NCBI RefSeq assembly: GCF_007990715.1 | Contig: NZ_BJWY01000028.1 | Coordinates: forward strand, 1 to 61,816 | DNA: 61,816 nt | DNA from: Nocardia seriolae NBRC 15557 | GTDB taxonomy: Bacteria; Actinomycetota; Actinomycetes; Mycobacteriales; Mycobacteriaceae | Direction: 5' to 3' | Translations under genes and position numbers: made by a program | The notes under the pieces: model-generated | The model's database searches: none | What the model was told of the DNA's origin: nothing | The model's input: the letters and a program-made list of their open reading frames with translations, nothing else | Shown here: piece by piece, positions 17,508 to 27,372 of the stretch | Position numbering within the stretch: the first letter of the stretch is position 1 | Layout of the letters: each line of letters opens with the position of its first letter

Positions 17508-18393
17508 CGGTCAAATACGCGTTCATCGCGGCCGAAGAAGGCAATCATTCCGTGGCCGACATGTGCCGATGGGCGGAAGTATCTCGCTCGGGATTCTATG
17601 ACTGGCGCAACCGGAAACCATCGGCCACCGCACGGTGGCGGGAAATCCTGCAAGCCGAAGTCCGGTTCTGCTTCGATCATTCCGACGGCACTTACGGCTA
17701 CTGCCGAGTCCACGCCCAGCTCGCCCGCTGGGGCACCCGCGTCGATCCGGAAACCGTCCGGAAAATCATGCGTGAGCTGGGCTTGGTGCCGTGCCAGCCC
17801 CGCCCGTTCCGGCCGGTCACCACCGTCGCCGGCGATGCCGCCGACCTGCCCGATCTGGTAGCACGCGACTTCACCGCCGAGGCACCCGGCCGCAAACTCG
17901 TCGGTGACATCACCTACATCCGAACCTGGGAAGGATGGCTGTACTTGGCCACCGTGCTCGACTGCTATTCGAAGAAGGTCGTCGGGTATGCGATGGCGGA
18001 CCACATGCGCACCGAATTGGTCACCGAGGCACTACGAATGGCCGCACGGAACCTGCCCATCGTGGGCGAGGATGCAATTTTCCACAGCGACCGCGGCGGC
18101 CTGAGCAATACCTCTCCGCCGAATTCGCGGCCACCGCAAAAGAACTCGGCATCTTGCGTTCGGTGGGCCGCACCGGGACCTGTTATGACAACGCGTGGGC
18201 GGAATCTTTCAACGGCACCCTGAAGAACGAGCGAGTGAATCGGACACAATACCCGACCCGAGAGCATGCACGAAAGGACGTCACCCGCTATATCGAGTTG
18301 CGGTACAACCAGATTCGACTCCACTCGGGAATTGACTATCGCACACCGAACGAAGTAGAGTCCGAGTGGTTCCAGCGGAATCGCGCAGCTTGA
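17474..18393 (+). pseudogene. IS3-family transposase OrfB (DDE integrase), frameshifted
   Basis: Read in the -1 frame from the slip site. The DDE catalytic triad is recognisable: DITYI, HSDRG and AWAESFNGTLKNE. Between the second Asp and the Glu an extra CT at 18101-18102 breaks the frame; without it the sequence reads HSDRGGEQYLSAEFA as in intact relatives. The first part therefore ends early at 18223 and the last 95 codons lie in another frame. Likely non-functional unless this is a sequencing error. Confidence 0.88.
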
Positions 18394-18409
18394 GATAACC
18401 AAAATCTCG

Positions 18410-18435
18410 CTGTCCGAGAAACTTCCGGCCCCTCA
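18410..18435 (-). repeat. Right terminal inverted repeat of the IS3 element
   Basis: Read on the minus strand it begins TGAGGGGCCGGAA and ends TCGGACAG. Its first three bases supply the TGA stop of the truncated helicase gene. Confidence 0.85.
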
Positions 18436-20349
18436 GTTCGTGGCTTCCTGTCGCAACAGGGCCAAGGTCGGGTCCTCTGTGGCGACCCGTTCGGCGATGT
18501 CGGCAACCCGCTGCCGGTCCTCGGCCAGCCGGTCGACGGTCGCGAGTGCGGTCCGGAATTCGGTCACGGCATCTTCCCAGGATGTGGGGCTCGGCTGCCC
18601 TGCCTGCTCGACGAGATCCTTCAAGATCCTGTGCAGCCCAACAAGTTCCGTCCCGTCTTTCGGCTCGCTGACGGATCGGCCGCGATAGCCTCGCCAGAAC
18701 CGCTTGGCGAAATCGGACCTGTTGCTGCGCCGCCCCAATCGGGCTGCGATCGCCCCCGAACAGGGCTCACCGGATACCAGCGTCGCCGGGACGGAGAAGT
18801 AGTCGGCGTCGGGGAACGAGTCGGCGTCGATGGCCTTGACCGACGGCACCTCCATCGTGATGTTCTCCACCGCACCGTTGTTCGACGAGGCGACGACCAT
18901 CTCGAAGCCGGTCAACTCGGGAATCAGGGGGACGAGAGTGCGGGTCCATGGGCCGTCCGCGCACGTCCAGCGCAAGGCGGCGGAATCCGGCTGGAAGGCC
19001 GCACGCGGATTCGGCAATTCCGCCAATCGCGACGCGCGCTGCACCACCACCGCCGCGATGAGATCGCGCAGCATCGTCGTCTTGCCGGTCCCCGGCGGGC
19101 CGTTGACCGCGTAGATACCGCGGCCGTCGGGGCCGCCCAGTTCCATGAGGATGCGATTCACGGCGAACTGCTGGCTGAGGGTGAGCGGGTGCTTCGGGTG
19201 TGTGGGCCACCGGCCCGGTGGCGTCGACCGCGGTGTCAAAGACCGCAGCATCTCCTCCGGTCGCCGGCGCAGGTCGATCCGGGCGTCAGGATCGATCGAC
19301 GCCTCCGACCGCAGGTAGGCAGCGAGGGCGGGACCAGCATTCCCCGCGGCCAGCTCGTTGGCCACCTTCTCCAGGTCCTTCGCGTAGAAGCTGTTGATGA
19401 TCTCGTCGCTGGAGATGTCATCGGCATTCGCGACGGGAACCTGCTGAGACTTCACCCAGATCTGGGTAGGCGTCAGAATGTCGTCGACGCCGAGCTCCTC
19501 GGCGACCCATCGGGTGATCGCCGAAAGATCCTCGACGGTCAAGACTTTGGTGCCCAATTGCTTCGAGTCCGAATCCTCCTCGGAGTCCTCGCTGGAATCG
19601 TCGTCGTTCGACTTGCTCTGTTTCGCACGGTTTTCGATCGCCTGCGTGGCGTCCTTGGTCACGGACTCGGTCAGCTTCTCGGCGACCTTCGCCGCGACGG
19701 GACCGATCTTGCCTTCGACCACCGTGGCGACCAGGCCCGATACCGAAGACAAGCCGCCGGTCACCAAGTCGAGCGCCACCCGAGTCGTGACGCCGGCGAT
19801 GGCCCGCAACGCTCGCCTTCCGCCGGACTCCACGGTGCCGGATTCGTCGATAGGCACTCGCCCGTCACCGATTTCGAACAGCATGGCCAGGATGTCCTTG
19901 CTCTGCTCCTCGAATCCTTCGAGCCATTCATCGCTGCCGGGACCGGGCGGCCGCACGGTTCTGCCCAGCGCCCACGCGCACGAGGAAACCGCGACACCTT
20001 CGCGGTACAGGCGGCCGTTCTCGTCGAGGGTCAGACTCAGCAACGCGCTCTGCCCGTTGATTCGGCCGCCGTGGTCGGGATCGGGCTCAGGGGCGGGCAG
20101 CACGCTCTGGAGAACGTCCCGGATCTTCGCGATGTCGAAGATCCCCGCGTACACCGTGTACCGCCACACGTACTGTTCGTTGATCGGCTTGACCGGTGCT
20201 TCCCAAGGCAGCTTGCGGCCCTTGCTGATTCGCTCGACTTTGGCCGACTTGTTCTTCGGCGAGTCCACATTCTGCGGACTGAAGTACTCCACCGCACGCC
20301 AGAACCGGACGATCCTGGCGGGCTCCGAATCGGCGCCGTTGCTTCCCAT
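18433..20349 (-). pseudogene. SF1 helicase/AAA ATPase, C-terminus cut off by IS3
   Basis: 638 codons from ATG 20349. N-terminal 250 residues are of unknown fold; an acidic run (DDDSSEDSEEDSDS) lies near 250. Walker A is NGPPGTGKTTML near residue 418, followed by motif Ia-like ASSNNGAVENI, as in DNA2/NAM7-type (COG1112) helicases. The remaining SF1 motifs (Walker B onward) are absent: the last native codon is AAC at 18438-18436 and the TGA stop comes from the IS terminal repeat. Relatives are usually twice as long. It is the fourth gene of a minus-strand operon with a HEPN-type protein and a helicase-nuclease. Confidence 0.85.
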
Positions 20350-20451
20350 TCCAACACCCTCGTCATCAAAGCCATTGCGGCACTGGATAACACAATAGTG
20401 ATCGCAAAGAACTCACACATCGATCTTGGTCGAGACGGCGTCGGAACCTGG

Positions 20452-21261
20452 CTACGGTAGTGCGGCCAGATCGTTCAGGGCAGCTACGACCACATTCCAG
20501 GCGATGCGGACGAGGTCGTCCTCCGGGCGGTATAGCTCCTTCCATTGCTTCTTGGGATGCACGAGGTTTCGGTGGTTGCGGAGGACGTCGGCGTAGTCGG
20601 CTACGTCGCGGCCGATCCATTCCTCATCGCGGGCTCGGGCAATGAGGGTTTGGAGGTGGTCGGTGGGTTGTTTGCCGGTGTCGGTGTGGTTGACGGCTAC
20701 GTCGTACAGGACGCCTTCGAGGACGCTGCCGAGGAGGATGATGGCGGCGGTGGGGGCGCCGGAGTGCCAGCAGGTGTAGGCCTCGTCGAGGCGGTCGCGG
20801 AGTTGGCCGGCGAAGACGGTGTCGGTGACTATGTCGGAGATGTTGGCGGTCAGTTCGGCTGGGGCTTTCGAGGCGAGACGGGAAGTCTCGGCGGAGCGTT
20901 CGACGAGGCGGGGGCGGCCGCGCTCCTCGATGATCTGGAGGTCTTCCATGGCCAGTAGGGAGTCCAGTTCCACGGTGACGGCGGCGTACGCCTCGTCGTT
21001 GTCGATGTATTCGCGTCGGTCGGCCAAGCGCAGCAGGACTTTTCGGAGGCTCTCCGGATCGTCGCTGACTTCGTTCAGGCGTTCCATCGTCCAGTCTTTG
21101 CGATAGCCCTCGTACGCCGGAACATTGGGGAGCCCGGCCGACTTGAAGAACCGCTCGAGCTCTTTGGCCGTTCGATAGTTCGGGTCTCCGTCTTCGCCGC
21201 AGATGAGGATAGCGAGGTGTTCGAGTACTCGCTCGTCGAGTTGCACCGTGGGCTCGGTCAT
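20452..21261 (-). CDS. HEPN-type (Abi-like) protein
   Basis: 269 aa from ATG 21261, overlapping the helicase-nuclease stop as ATGA. The C-terminal half (from about residue 145) is all-helical with an AIILLGSVLEGVLYDVA helix and RNHRNLVHP, which fits the R-x4-6-H ribonuclease motif of HEPN domains; the same layout is seen in abortive-infection proteins. The N-terminal half has a FFKSAGL/YEGYRKDW region that may bind a partner or nucleic acid. Inference: an RNase effector or regulator controlled by the helicase-nuclease it is co-translated with. The catalytic assignment rests on a short motif only. Confidence 0.75.
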   Translation of the reverse strand: MTEPTVQLDERVLEHLAILICGEDGDPNYRTAKELERFFKSAGLPNVPAYEGYRKDWTMERLNEVSDDPESLRKVLLRLADRREYIDNDEAYAAVTVELDSLLAMEDLQIIEERGRPRLVERSAETSRLASKAPAELTANISDIVTDTVFAGQLRDRLDEAYTCWHSGAPTAAIILLGSVLEGVLYDVAVNHTDTGKQPTDHLQTLIARARDEEWIGRDVADYADVLRNHRNLVHPKKQWKELYRPEDDLVRIAWNVVVAALNDLAALP

Positions 21262-24200
21262 GACTGCGTCCCTTCCTCGTCGGATTCGTCTTCGTCGGCG
21301 AGAGCGGAGGGCTGCCAGGGCTGCCGACTGGCGCCGTCGATGGCTCCCGGCGCGATTCCCTTGTCCTCCAGTGCTTTCCAGACCGGGATCATCGCCCGGT
21401 CAGGGTCGAATTCGAACTCGCTTTCCCTGATCCGAATCGTGGTCCAGCCCATCCTGAACAGTTCGCGATCTCGCCGGGCGTCGTTCGCCTGTGCGGTCAC
21501 GTCGGTGTGCCAGTAGTGGCCGTCGCATTCGACCGCGATCCGTCCGTCGTTGCCGACGACCACGAGATCCAGCCTTCGCGAACCGACGGGGTACTGGGCG
21601 ACGACGTGGTATCCGCGGGATCGGAGAATGCGGAAAACCCGTTGCTCGAAGAGTGATTCGAACGGTGGCGTGCGCTTCGACTCGGATACCTCGTCGACCG
21701 ATTTGGAGTCTCCGAACACCGATGGCGGATCGAGCATGTAGCCGAGCAGAGACGCCCGCAGGCAGCCCGGCCGCAGTTGATCCATCCCGACCGAGGTGAA
21801 CAGCCACAGCTGGTCTTTGGCGCGGGTGGCGGCGACGTTGTATGCCTGCCGGTAGATCTCGGAGGAGATCATTCGAGGCGAGTCGGTGACGACCATCGAC
21901 AGGAAGATGACGTCACGTTCATCGCCCTGGAAGTTCGGTGCGGTGCCGACCCGGATCTCGCGTGTCTCGCGAACCTCCGGAGAAATCGATTCGTTGATGA
22001 GGTTCTCGAGCAGTTGGATATGGAACTTCATGCTCTGCAGGACGACGATGCCGAAGGTCTTGCCGTCGTAGGCGGGATCGTCGAGGCACCGCACAAGCGT
22101 CTCGACGAGCAGCTTGGCTTCGATCGGATTGCGCCGCCGGATATCCCGACCTTCGGTGTGGCCGCCCTCGACCCTCGTGACGCGCAGTGGCGGCAACGCG
22201 TCGTGTCGTCGCTCCCGCAGCGCGATCAGCCCGCCCCGCCCCGACCCGTCGTCATAGAACTGCCTCGACGACCAGTTGATGATCTCGGGGACACAGCGGA
22301 AATGCTCGCGCAACCGCACCAGCGCGTCCTTGCCCGAACGAGCCGACAACACCTCGTAAAGGTTCGACCGCGAAGTCAGGAGCCTGCGGATATCCTCATC
22401 GACCTCCGCGAGATGCTCATCATTGCGTGCGAACACCTGATCCAGCAGGCCGAGAGTGCTCGTACCCGGCGTGCATTGCTTGTCGTCGCCGACGACGATC
22501 ACGCGAGGAGCCATCCACAGCAGATAAAGATGCTCGATGCCGACCTGGCTCGCCTCGTCCACGATCACGACGTCGAATCGATTGTGATCGGCCTCGATGT
22601 TGTCCAGCAGGTTGGGGAGCGGAACAACCCAGGTGGGCACCGCATCCTGCGCCTTGGTCATCGCGGCGCGTGCTGCCCTCCGGAATTCCCTGGTCTTGCG
22701 ACCGCTGCCGGCGCCGATCTTCGACATATGAGTTCGGTAGGCGTTGAGAGCCCGCTGCTGATCATCGGTCAGTCTGCGCAGGCATGCGGCCTGGGCTTCG
22801 ACCGCGACCAGGCTCGCCGACAGTAGCTTGATTTCGGCCTCGTTGGCTTCGTACTCGTCGAGAAGTTCGTGTTCGTGCTCGGCGGTCCGGCTTCGGCCGA
22901 CGAATTGCTGTGCCTTCGACCATGCCCACGCCGCCGCGATGTCTCGGTCTTCCCATTCCGAGTCCGTGTAGGTCGTGTGCAGCAGGGTCAGCAGCCTGGG
23001 ATGCGTCCCCGTGAGCGTCTGCTCGAGCTGATACGCGCGCTGCTCCCGAATCTGCTGGGTCCGCACTGCGTCGAGTGATCCGAGTGCCTGGGCGTATCGC
23101 TCTACATCGCGTCGGGCGACGGCCTCGACCGCATGCGTCAGCTCGATGCACGAGTTCGGTGTCGAAGCCAGGGCGGTGATATCGGCTCGGACTTGTTCGA
23201 TCCGGCGTTTCGCACGCGTCAGCTGTGCGTGCTTCTCGGCGCCGGGAACAGCCTGCAAGACCGTACGAATCGAGGCGATGTCATACAGCGGCAGTGGAAT
23301 CGAGTATCTGCCGAGGACTTCCGCGATTCGATCGCGCGCCTGATGGATTTCGCCGATCGCCGCGAGCATGCGCGCGTGCTCGGCGAGCTCCTGCAATATC
23401 TGGTTGGTGCGGGCGGCGAACTGTACTCCGGCCACCACCGGGATTCCGGACTCGAACCAGCTGCGGCTCAGCTGTATCGCGGAAATCTCGGCCTGCACCA
23501 TGTCCAATGCGGCTTGCAGGGTTTCCGGCGAGTCGGGCGCTCTGCCGTCGACCACGACCCAATCGAGGAAGGGCTGTCCCTCCTTCTGCTCCTTGGATGC
23601 GAAGCGTGCCTTGAGCTTTCCGCCGCCTTTCAGAAAGTCCAGCAGTACTGCACCGCCGTGCGAACAGGCGCGAGCCGCACCGAGATACTGATAGGTGATG
23701 GGTGCACGAAGCTCGATCACGAAGCCTGCACCGCTGATGGCGTTGAGCGCGGACAGCATTCGAGCCGGCTCGTTCATCTTCTGCAGCGGACCGGTCCACA
23801 TCCCGGCATTCCGGCCACCCAGCCGATCATCGACCGCCCGCGCCACCCACTGGTGCCCGGGTGATATCTGCCCGGCCAACCCATAGCGGTGCAACAGCTC
23901 CCACATGCTGTTGGCGGCTATACGCAGGTGCGACAGATCATCATCGGTGAGCCGTCCGAGCAATGCGGCGGACTCATCGAGCTCGCTCTCGACGTCGGTC
24001 GCCGATTCCCGCTCGGCCGAGACGAGATTCGCGATCTCGGCAGGACTGGGCAGCTCGCCGACTGACGGCAGCGTCTGGTCGGCGTGCACCCTGCGATCAG
24101 GCAGGAGACCATCGAGAAGCAGGCAACGCAATTCGGCCCATTCCGCGGGTGACAGCGAGGGGCGATCGTCTGCTGCCGCTGGCACGGAAGGCATCCAATC

Positions 24201-25787
24201 ATGCCTTGCCGCAGTGACTTTCACCTCATGCACGATCTCGGACAAAGTTCCGCGATAAAGATCTCCGCAGCCGGCGATAACCGGCTCGTACACCTTCGAC
24301 TCGCCGGAGCGGAGATCGCTGATCCGGGCATTCAACACGACATTGCGGGCCTTGCGTTCGGTTCGCTTGTCGGACAGCCGCCGGGCCTCCGTGGTCAGGG
24401 CGGCCGCGTCGGTGGAGGCGATGGCGGTGGACAGCGTGTCGAGTCCCTGCTGCAACTCGATCGACGCGTCCTTGCTGCCGCCCGTGAGGAGGACGCACAG
24501 ATGCCTGAGCTCGGCTGGAATCTTGTCGCGAAGGACTCGCAACGCCTGATCCTTCTGGCTCGTCACCAGCACCCGCTGCCCCTGCGCGAGCAGAGCCGAG
24601 ATCAGGTTGGCGATCGTGTGGGTCTTCCCGGTGCCGGGCGGGCCCTGGACGACGACGCCGATCTCGGGGCGGAGCAGATCCAGCACACGCAACTGCTCGT
24701 CATTGGTATCGAGCGGGAACAGCGGGTCGTGTCCGAGGACGTCGCCCCGCACGGCACCCTGCTGGTCGAGCCAGCGCTCGCGGTCGGCGCGTTCGGTTTC
24801 GACGACGATTTGCGCAAGGGCCACCGGAACCTCCGCGCCAGGTTGCCGCAGCGCTTCACCGATCCTGCGGTAAGCCTCGGCGACCCGCTCTTGGCTCCGT
24901 CGGCGCAGAATCAAGGCCGGTGCGGGTGCGAAGTGCGGGTTCGAGTCGAAATCCGTTGACTGGCTGCGGGTTTCCTCAAACTCAAATATCTCGTCGACGG
25001 CGAGTCCCAGCCATTGGCGCAGGCCGTCGATCGTCCTCACCGTCAGAACGCACTCGTCGGCAGCTTGCAAGTCGTCCTTGACCGTCTTGCCCCGATCCTG
25101 GTGGTAAGCGGCCAGTCCTTCGAAGATCTCCCGGTCTTCCATCCGGCGTTTCCCGGGCCGACCGAGCCGTATCGTGCCGGTCCGGTCTAGTGTCGGCAGT
25201 ACCTGCTCGGTGAGCAGATGTCGGCACCGGCCGTCGTCTCCGCCCTCCGCGGAAATGGTCACCAGGCCGATGGCTAGCACGAATTCATATTCGTCGTCTC
25301 GCTGCTCCATGGTCTTCGCAGCGGTTTCGAGCTTCTCGTACACTGTGCGGCGAGGGGCCAATCGCCGCTCTTCCTCGGCCCATGAGCGCCACACTCGCAA
25401 CCAATCATCGAATGCGCGCTGGATCGGGGCGTCGGATTGTCCTGCAGAATCTGATGTTTCGGTATCGCGGCGAAGTCTGGGCTCCGGTCCGTCCGCCTTG
25501 GTGATCACCGAAGGCTCGACCTTGCCGGTCAACTCGCGGGGCAGCCTCGGCGGTGAATTCTTCGGTATCGGGTGAATCGTCAGCAGGAGATCATCTGTGT
25601 CGGGATCGAGGCCGATGCCGTGCGGGAAATCATCCGTCCACAGCAGCTCCTCGATCACCCCCGATCGGTCAGCCGTGATATCCCGCAATGGTTTTCGTGC
25701 CGACGAGTCGGTCAGATCCGAAAGGTAGTCGACGAGACCGATTGTGCTTCGCAGTGCCTTTGCTTCAAGTTCCCCTGGTGATGTCAT
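21258..25787 (-). CDS. COG1112-type SF1 helicase fused to DUF559/Vsr-like nuclease
   Basis: 1509 aa, ATG 25787. Walker A QGPPGTGKTHT near residue 382; a long helical insertion; Walker B VIVDEASQVG near 1072; GDDKQCTPG (motif III); REHFRC (motif IV); FQGDERDVIFLS and AATRAKDQL (motifs V-VI). These are the complete SF1B (UPF1/DNA2-like) motifs. Residues about 1365-1480 form a restriction-like nuclease: FEQRVFRIL, RRLDLVVV, AVECDG (D...E-x-D) and HYWHTD, as in DUF559/Vsr-like domains. The protein could unwind and cut foreign nucleic acid on its own. It is preceded by a membrane protein gene (31 nt) and overlaps the HEPN gene by 4 nt. Helicase-nuclease fusions of this type are frequent in defence islands. 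Confidence 0.92.
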   Translation of the reverse strand: MTSPGELEAKALRSTIGLVDYLSDLTDSSARKPLRDITADRSGVIEELLWTDDFPHGIGLDPDTDDLLLTIHPIPKNSPPRLPRELTGKVEPSVITKADGPEPRLRRDTETSDSAGQSDAPIQRAFDDWLRVWRSWAEEERRLAPRRTVYEKLETAAKTMEQRDDEYEFVLAIGLVTISAEGGDDGRCRHLLTEQVLPTLDRTGTIRLGRPGKRRMEDREIFEGLAAYHQDRGKTVKDDLQAADECVLTVRTIDGLRQWLGLAVDEIFEFEETRSQSTDFDSNPHFAPAPALILRRRSQERVAEAYRRIGEALRQPGAEVPVALAQIVVETERADRERWLDQQGAVRGDVLGHDPLFPLDTNDEQLRVLDLLRPEIGVVVQGPPGTGKTHTIANLISALLAQGQRVLVTSQKDQALRVLRDKIPAELRHLCVLLTGGSKDASIELQQGLDTLSTAIASTDAAALTTEARRLSDKRTERKARNVVLNARISDLRSGESKVYEPVIAGCGDLYRGTLSEIVHEVKVTAARHDWMPSVPAAADDRPSLSPAEWAELRCLLLDGLLPDRRVHADQTLPSVGELPSPAEIANLVSAERESATDVESELDESAALLGRLTDDDLSHLRIAANSMWELLHRYGLAGQISPGHQWVARAVDDRLGGRNAGMWTGPLQKMNEPARMLSALNAISGAGFVIELRAPITYQYLGAARACSHGGAVLLDFLKGGGKLKARFASKEQKEGQPFLDWVVVDGRAPDSPETLQAALDMVQAEISAIQLSRSWFESGIPVVAGVQFAARTNQILQELAEHARMLAAIGEIHQARDRIAEVLGRYSIPLPLYDIASIRTVLQAVPGAEKHAQLTRAKRRIEQVRADITALASTPNSCIELTHAVEAVARRDVERYAQALGSLDAVRTQQIREQRAYQLEQTLTGTHPRLLTLLHTTYTDSEWEDRDIAAAWAWSKAQQFVGRSRTAEHEHELLDEYEANEAEIKLLSASLVAVEAQAACLRRLTDDQQRALNAYRTHMSKIGAGSGRKTREFRRAARAAMTKAQDAVPTWVVPLPNLLDNIEADHNRFDVVIVDEASQVGIEHLYLLWMAPRVIVVGDDKQCTPGTSTLGLLDQVFARNDEHLAEVDEDIRRLLTSRSNLYEVLSARSGKDALVRLREHFRCVPEIINWSSRQFYDDGSGRGGLIALRERRHDALPPLRVTRVEGGHTEGRDIRRRNPIEAKLLVETLVRCLDDPAYDGKTFGIVVLQSMKFHIQLLENLINESISPEVRETREIRVGTAPNFQGDERDVIFLSMVVTDSPRMISSEIYRQAYNVAATRAKDQLWLFTSVGMDQLRPGCLRASLLGYMLDPPSVFGDSKSVDEVSESKRTPPFESLFEQRVFRILRSRGYHVVAQYPVGSRRLDLVVVGNDGRIAVECDGHYWHTDVTAQANDARRDRELFRMGWTTIRIRESEFEFDPDRAMIPVWKALEDKGIAPGAIDGASRQPWQPSALADEDESDEEGTQS

Positions 25788-25818
25788 ATCCCTGCCTCCC
25801 GCTGGACATGTCGGAACT

Positions 25819-26892
25819 TCATTGTTTCGGCCCGGTTATGAAGGGGTCCACCACTTGATGAACTTGGGCCACGGAAACGGTGCTGAGCAGCACTCCGCGC
25901 CGGCCGGGGTCGACGGTTGCCGGTGCCGCGCCGCACAACTGCGTGGTGTCATCGTTGAGTGCATCGAATGGGAACGCTTCCCCGTCGAGATCGATGCTCG
26001 CGATAGAGCGTCCCGTACGAGCCTCATGGACGGTTATGTGGTACTTGCCATTTCGCAACGCCAGTCGTCGCGACCACCCGTCGGCTGCATTTGCGTTTGA
26101 TACACAACTGACCTCCTTGACGAGGTCCCCGTCGCCGAGGCCGGAGACACAGGCGACCAGTTGCACCTCACCTACCCGTTTCGGTCGCCATGCGTCAGCG
26201 CTGGCGCCGCTGGCCGTCAGCTGTTCTCGGAGGTCATTGCCTGCGTACCGCACGGTGGAGGTCTCTATGAGGTGGACCGGGCGAGGTCCGGTTTCCGTCA
26301 AGGCGTGGGCTCGCGTTGTCCCGGCTGAATACGAACAGGTCGACCTGAGTGCGGAATCCAAGTTGGCTTCGCGTCGTGACTCGCCGTCACGGCCGATGTA
26401 GTACAGCACGGACAACGGAGCCATGCAGGTGAGCACCGTGATCAGGATGGTTCTCCGCGCAATCCGCCCGGCGCTGAGGGTTCGGGGCGGCTGGACGAGC
26501 AGGGGCGGGGCAGCCGTGAGATCACCCGAATTGGCCGCGTACCGTGATGCTCGGACGCACGTGCCCGCATCGACGGTCGCCAGAACGCCGTGGCCGGAAC
26601 GACTTCCGATATAGAGGACGTTTCCGCGACCACTGTGGGATCCCCATCCTTCACCCATATACACCGCGGCCAAGGATCCCGGGCGGACCCTGGTCCACCA
26701 GAACCACGCGTCCCGCTGAAATGGTGAACCGCCGGTGCGCACCAATGCCTTGCTGCCGCGCCGGCCGACCTGGTAGACGCTATCGACGGCCACGATCGAC
26801 GCACCGTTCGCGGCGGCGAACGATTGGAACGCCGCGAGCTCCTGAGCGGCTCGTGCGTCGCGTCGACTGCGGCGTCGTGCGATCCATCCCAT
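25819..26892 (-). CDS. Hypothetical membrane protein, first gene of helicase/HEPN operon
   Basis: 357 aa. Basic N-terminus, a beta-rich soluble part (to about residue 140), one membrane helix (TILITVLTCMAPLSVLYYI, near 150-170), then about 185 residues with several cysteines and no clear family. With a single helix it would span the membrane once. It ends 31 nt before the helicase-nuclease start and shares its direction, so it is probably the membrane component of the same unit. No pore, TIR or nuclease motif is visible. Confidence 0.7.
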   Translation of the reverse strand: MGWIARRRSRRDARAAQELAAFQSFAAANGASIVAVDSVYQVGRRGSKALVRTGGSPFQRDAWFWWTRVRPGSLAAVYMGEGWGSHSGRGNVLYIGSRSGHGVLATVDAGTCVRASRYAANSGDLTAAPPLLVQPPRTLSAGRIARRTILITVLTCMAPLSVLYYIGRDGESRREANLDSALRSTCSYSAGTTRAHALTETGPRPVHLIETSTVRYAGNDLREQLTASGASADAWRPKRVGEVQLVACVSGLGDGDLVKEVSCVSNANAADGWSRRLALRNGKYHITVHEARTGRSIASIDLDGEAFPFDALNDDTTQLCGAAPATVDPGRRGVLLSTVSVAQVHQVVDPFITGPKQ

Positions 26893-27372
26893 CGTCGGCC
26901 GCGTCCTTCACCTGCCGTCGGGGGCATGCGGCAGCCCTGCCGCGAGCTCCACGCCGGGGCTGGAGCCTCGACCAGCCCTTTTCGGTATCTCTTGCGGGCT
27001 GAACATCTCGATTGCCTGCCAGAATCGCGGCAGCTGCCGTGTACTCTCGGGCCCACCCATCGCATCGTCCCCATTCGACGCCGATCACACTCAGGAGCTT
27101 TTCTACGGTACGGCACCGAGGCTGCGCGATCATGAGAAATCTTGGTATCGAACGGAATTGATGTGGGAGCTTTGTCGGTTATGTCGGTTTCTGTTCGACG
27201 GAGCTCGGTATCGAGTCCGATCGCTCGCCCGCAACTGTCCCGCGATGCATACAGTACCGGGCTGGCTATCCAATTCGCTTGTGCACGAGGGTGATTCGGC
27301 ACGGATTGTCAGAATCGGGCGCTCGAGTCACAGTAGCATTGCGTTGTCTCAGAGCAGTTCAGGGAGACAACC
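26893..27372. other. Intergenic region between divergent genes
   Basis: 480 bp between the membrane protein gene (minus) and the next plus-strand gene. I see no supportable gene, tRNA or repeat; open frames here are compositional shadows. It must hold the promoter of the minus-strand operon. GGGAGA just before 27373 is the ribosome-binding site for the plus-strand gene. Confidence 0.5.

Larger units (their letters stand above)
17148..18435 (+). mobile_element. IS3-family insertion sequence, 1288 bp, inactivated
   Basis: Bounded by 26-bp imperfect inverted repeats that both begin TGAGG, with OrfA and OrfB between them and a -1 slippery heptamer joining the two. There is no matching 3-4 bp target duplication (CGC on the left, GTT on the right), so the copy has probably caused a deletion or rearrangement of flanking DNA. 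OrfB carries a 2-bp insertion, so autonomous transposition is unlikely. It separates a truncated helicase gene from a truncated GrpE-like gene. Confidence 0.9.

Noticed and set aside
18631..20460. 609-codon plus-strand open frame
   Set aside because: Antisense to the truncated helicase.
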